The position numbers and the translations under genes were made by a program. DNA of 64,000 bases from Traorella massiliensis (GTDB lineage: Bacteria > Bacillota_I > Bacilli_A > Erysipelotrichales > Erysipelotrichaceae): contig NZ_LT629966.1 in NCBI RefSeq assembly GCF_900104665.1, forward strand, positions 1 through 64,000. The letters are read 5' to 3'. Position 1 is the stretch's first letter. The number at the start of each line of letters is the position of its first letter. Shown one piece after another: positions 61,137-64,000 of this stretch. The notes beneath the pieces are model-generated. The model saw nothing but the letters and a program-made list of their open reading frames with translations. It did not search any database and had not been told where the DNA came from.

Positions 61137-61448
61137 CTAATCTAAATCTTCAATTTTTTCTAAATACTGATTGACTTCTTTGATATTCAGCTTTCTTATT
61201 TTATCATAAATTTGCTTTCTTGAATGATATTTCTCAATTAAATGCATCTTTTTTTCATATTCGAACAGCATCTTCTCACTTCTTTTAACCGTATCCAATA
61301 CTGCTGCCCGACTGATTCCATAATTTTCAGATATCTCTGATAAAGAAAGATCTTCTTTAAAATATAGATCACAGATATCCTGCTGCTTTTCTGTTAGCAA
61401 GACGCCATACCAGTCAAGGTATTCATTCATTTCCTCAGTTTTCTTCAT
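61137..61448 (-). CDS. ylxM: YlxM-type helix-turn-helix protein (UPF0122)
   Basis: A 103-residue protein with a sigma-70 region 4-like helix-turn-helix (LTEKQQDICDLYFKEDLSLSEISENYGISRAAVLDTVKR) and a charged coiled tail. YlxM modulates the SRP pathway by acting on Ffh/FtsY in streptococci. It is usually next to ffh or ftsY, and here it overlaps the end of ftsY by 14 bp. The ATG at 61448 (MKKTEEM) is preferred. A second ATG at MNEYL has a GAGG too close to serve well, so the start is uncertain by six codons. Confidence 0.9.
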   Translation of the reverse strand: MKKTEEMNEYLDWYGVLLTEKQQDICDLYFKEDLSLSEISENYGISRAAVLDTVKRSEKMLFEYEKKMHLIEKYHSRKQIYDKIRKLNIKEVNQYLEKIEDLD

Positions 61449-62412
61449 GATCGATAAAACCTTTGCCAATCGAATAAAGATAACTTTCCAGATCAAATGG
61501 CTTCAAGTCCTCCAGCTGTTCGCCAAGGCCAATAAACTTAACGCCTAAATGAAGCTGATCCTTAATTGCGATGACGATGCCACCCTTGGCAGTCCCATCT
61601 AGTTTAGTCAGAACGACACCGCTCAGATCTGCTGCTTCATTAAATATCTCTGCTTGAGATAGACCATTTTGACCTGTTGTCGCATCCAATACAAGCCAGG
61701 TTTCATGAGGAGCCCCTTCGATTTCCTTGCCAACCACTCGTCGCATCTTTGCCAGTTCATTCATCAGATTCACCTTATTTTGAAGTCTGCCTGCTGTATC
61801 ACAAATAAGAATATCCATCTTATGCTCTTTCGCATAGCGGCAGCCATCGACAAGCACACTGCTAGGATCAGCATTTTCTTTTCCTTTGACACAAGGAATA
61901 TTCAAACGATCTGCCCATTGTGCCAGCTGATCGACCGCTCCGGCACGGAAAGTATCTGCCGCAGCGAGGCAAACACTTTTTTGCTGAGAAAGAAAATAGT
62001 TTGCCAGTTTCGCAGCGGTTGTTGTTTTTCCACTGCCATTCACACCGACCATCATGATCACTGTCACGCCTTCTTTATTTTCATTAAAAGGTTTTTCATC
62101 ATCCTGACGATACAGATTGCTTAATACCTCGATCAGGCATTCCTCTATCTGATCCGCAGTCTTCAATTTCTGATCCAAGGCTCTGTTTTCAACCTCATCA
62201 ACAACTTTTTGGGCAGTATGAATACCCAGGTCTGCCTCTAAAAGAACCATCATCAGTTCTTCTAAAAATTCCTCATTGACACCCGCAAAATTTAAAGATA
62301 TCTTACGAATTTTTTCTGAAAAACTGTTTCTGCTTTTTTCAAGACCGCTTAAATAACGATCATGATCCTTTTTTGAAGAAAAAGAATTTTTTAACTTTGA
62401 AAGAAATCCCAT
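61435..62412 (-). CDS. ftsY: Signal recognition particle receptor FtsY
   Basis: A 325-residue SRP GTPase that docks ribosome-SRP complexes at the membrane. The N domain comes first (about 20-100). The G domain follows with G1 GVNGSGKTTTAAKLA (about 118-132), DTAGRLQ (G3), TKLDGTAKGG (G4) and GLGEQLEDLKPFD near the end. The acidic A domain of Gram-negative FtsY is absent, as usual in Firmicutes. The ATG overlaps the smc stop (TAATG). Confidence 0.97.
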   Translation of the reverse strand: MGFLSKLKNSFSSKKDHDRYLSGLEKSRNSFSEKIRKISLNFAGVNEEFLEELMMVLLEADLGIHTAQKVVDEVENRALDQKLKTADQIEECLIEVLSNLYRQDDEKPFNENKEGVTVIMMVGVNGSGKTTTAAKLANYFLSQQKSVCLAAADTFRAGAVDQLAQWADRLNIPCVKGKENADPSSVLVDGCRYAKEHKMDILICDTAGRLQNKVNLMNELAKMRRVVGKEIEGAPHETWLVLDATTGQNGLSQAEIFNEAADLSGVVLTKLDGTAKGGIVIAIKDQLHLGVKFIGLGEQLEDLKPFDLESYLYSIGKGFIDHEEN

Positions 62413-64000
62413 TATTGACCTCCCTTTTCATCAATATAATCTAAAGCTTCATTCAGCTGAACTCGCAGCAATGAGCTAACACCTTTCTGTTTCATCGTAA
62501 CACCATATAACGCATCACACTGTTCCATCGTACCTGGACGATGGGTCACGACGATAAACTGTGAACCATCTTTGAAATGTGAAATATATTTCGCAAAACG
62601 CTCTACATTAGCTGTATCTAAAGCAGCTTCCACTTCATCAAAGACACATAGCGGCATGACAGAAGATCTTAAGATTGAAAAGAGTACACAAATGGCCACC
62701 AAACTCTTTTCTCCGCCACTCAGAAGCGTCAAATTTTGAATATTCTTACCTGGCGGCTGTACATCGATATCAATTCCTGTGTTAAGGATATCATCCGGAT
62801 CAACGAGTTTCAGTGAAGCCCTGCCTCCGCCAAACAGCTTTCTAAATTCATCATTCAGCTGAGCATTGATCGCATCAAAGCTTTCTTTAAACTGTTTGAT
62901 CATGATTTCATCCATCTCATCGATTGCCTCTAAGATCTTATTTTTCGCATTTACCAGATCTTCTTTCTGATGCGTCAAAAATTCATAACGTGAAGAAACT
63001 TCTTCATACTGACTTGGCGCTTCAAGATTGATATTTCCTAATGCCGCAATCTCATTTCTAAGCTCTAATACCCTCTTCTTCGCTTCCGCTGTATCCTGAT
63101 CGATACGCTGTGTTCTCGCAAACTCATAAGTCATCTCATAATGCGTGCTTAAACGATTGAGCGCATTCTCCAGGTTGGCTTCCGCTTTGGCCATCTCAAC
63201 TTCCACATCTTTTTGCTGCGTATTAAGCACGTTGGTTTCTCGGCGAATCTGACGAATCTGCATATCAATTCTCTCCGATTCAGTTCCTGCCTTCATTCTT
63301 CTCTCACGCTTGATCTTGATCTGGGAAGTGATTTCATCACGTTTTTTATAAGCATCCGATAACTGTGAGATCAAAGTATCCTCATGAGAAATTTCAATTA
63401 CCTCACCCTTAGGTGCCAATTCCTCATACTGTACTCTTAAAGAATCCATTTTTGATTTCTTCGCATCAACAATAGGGGTTAAAGTGGCTAAATCGATCTG
63501 AAGCTGAACAATTTCACTAGAGATCGTTTCTCTTTTTGAATTTAAAGAAGCGACTTTAGTATCCAGTTCATTGACTGTGAACTGACGTTTTTCAATCTGA
63601 TCTCTGACATCTTTCAATTCTTTTTTCAAAGTCATCGGCGATGACTGACTTTTTGAACGGCCACCGCTCATCGATCCATCACGATTGACTGTTTCACCAT
63701 CCATGGTGACGATCTTATATTTATAACGCAACGCCTTTGCCAATTCATTCGCATTAGCTAAAGTATCACATACTAAAACATTACCTAATAAATAACTATT
63801 TAAGATCTGATAGATAGGATCACAATCCACAAATTCGCTTGCAACTCCTAAATAACCATTCATATTTTCACATATGATCTGATGCTCCTTATTCAAAACT
63901 CGCTCTCTACATACGCTTAATGGCAAAAAAGTAGCCCTTCCTGACTGATTTTTCTTAAGATATGTAATTGCATGACGAGCACTCATTTCATCTTCACAAA
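62412..64000 (-). CDS. smc: Chromosome partition protein SMC, C-terminal part (window-edge partial)
   Basis: The frame is open to the last base, so the N-terminal half lies outside. The visible 528 residues start in the hinge (ARHAITYLKKNQSGRATFLPL). They include the DG..V..DGSMSGG hinge end, a long coiled coil (about 110-380) and the C-terminal ATPase lobe. The ABC signature TLLSGGEKSLVAI and Walker B CVFDEVEAALD are intact. SMC forms the condensin ring with ScpA and ScpB. The order smc-ftsY-ylxM agrees with the Firmicute rnc-smc-ftsY cluster, so rnc may lie just beyond the window. Confidence 0.97.
   Translation of the reverse strand, partial: CEDEMSARHAITYLKKNQSGRATFLPLSVCRERVLNKEHQIICENMNGYLGVASEFVDCDPIYQILNSYLLGNVLVCDTLANANELAKALRYKYKIVTMDGETVNRDGSMSGGRSKSQSSPMTLKKELKDVRDQIEKRQFTVNELDTKVASLNSKRETISSEIVQLQIDLATLTPIVDAKKSKMDSLRVQYEELAPKGEVIEISHEDTLISQLSDAYKKRDEITSQIKIKRERRMKAGTESERIDMQIRQIRRETNVLNTQQKDVEVEMAKAEANLENALNRLSTHYEMTYEFARTQRIDQDTAEAKKRVLELRNEIAALGNINLEAPSQYEEVSSRYEFLTHQKEDLVNAKNKILEAIDEMDEIMIKQFKESFDAINAQLNDEFRKLFGGGRASLKLVDPDDILNTGIDIDVQPPGKNIQNLTLLSGGEKSLVAICVLFSILRSSVMPLCVFDEVEAALDTANVERFAKYISHFKDGSQFIVVTHRPGTMEQCDALYGVTMKQKGVSSLLRVQLNEALDYIDEKGGQ

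Noticed and set aside
1-64000. tRNA, rRNA or CRISPR loci
   Set aside because: No cloverleaf, CCA-ended stem pattern, rRNA-like block or regularly spaced repeat was seen by eye. A covariance-model scan would be needed to exclude a missed tRNA.

Overview
The window is a low-GC chromosomal segment from a Firmicute. I infer the Erysipelotrichia (a gut Erysipelotrichaceae-type bacterium). The basis is the A/T-rich composition, AGGAGG-type ribosome binding sites, and a Bacillus-like order of conserved genes next to decayed or reduced sporulation genes and several IS families. No species can be assigned. Standard code with TGA as stop is supported by intact genes that end in TGA (murI, ftsY, the amidase).

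Layout. 1-0.8 kb: end of an IS transposase and a decayed gene. 0.8-15 kb: a block resembling the Bacillus subtilis ysxC-lonA-tig-ysoA ... ysnB-gerM-racE-gerE-uvrC-mutSB-yshB-rnhC region. It includes a GerE homologue that lacks a normal start codon and a VanY-like protein that has lost its zinc ligands. 15-29.8 kb: comEB, rhomboid protease, rluD-type synthase, lspA, a candidate small RNA, a Gx-transporter/flavin-lipoprotein pair, glpK with a cre site, peptidase and cysteine desulfidase genes, a T-box-controlled GNAT-valS operon, a SpoVID/LysM protein and a polysaccharide deacetylase. 29.9-35.5 kb: an IS30-family element, typA, and a second IS that landed in the typA terminator and duplicated it. 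35.5-56 kb: trmH-type methyltransferase, an orphan protein, CNNM protein, a cyclophilin/membrane operon, duplicated glycosyltransferases with a DeoR regulator, amidase, a large HPr-kinase/PEPCK-like P-loop protein, proS, trhP1-trhP2, methyltransferases, DUF711-ACT, HAD, and an operon with a divergent Spo0A-like protein and hemW. 56-64 kb: a TnpB-like fragment, lepA, nrnA, ackA, ylxM, ftsY and the C-terminal part of smc.

Themes. Most genes serve housekeeping roles: translation and ribosome assembly, DNA repair, protein quality control, SRP targeting, and cell-wall turnover. Sporulation-related genes (gerE, gerM, spoVID-like, spo0A-like) sit where synteny predicts or close by, but two are visibly unusual. 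Transcription signals are clear: many promoters with 17-bp spacing and terminators whose stems overlap stop codons. At least five genes (lspA, rnhC, trmH-type, the 36.3 kb orphan, the 55.4 kb operon) have a -10 hexamer only 6-8 nt before the ATG and no ribosome binding site, which predicts leaderless mRNAs.

No tRNA, rRNA, CRISPR array or prophage was seen. The best candidates for something undescribed are the small RNA with an anti-Shine-Dalgarno loop at 18.3 kb, the Spo0A-like operon, the GerE gene with an ACG start, and the leaderless promoter class.
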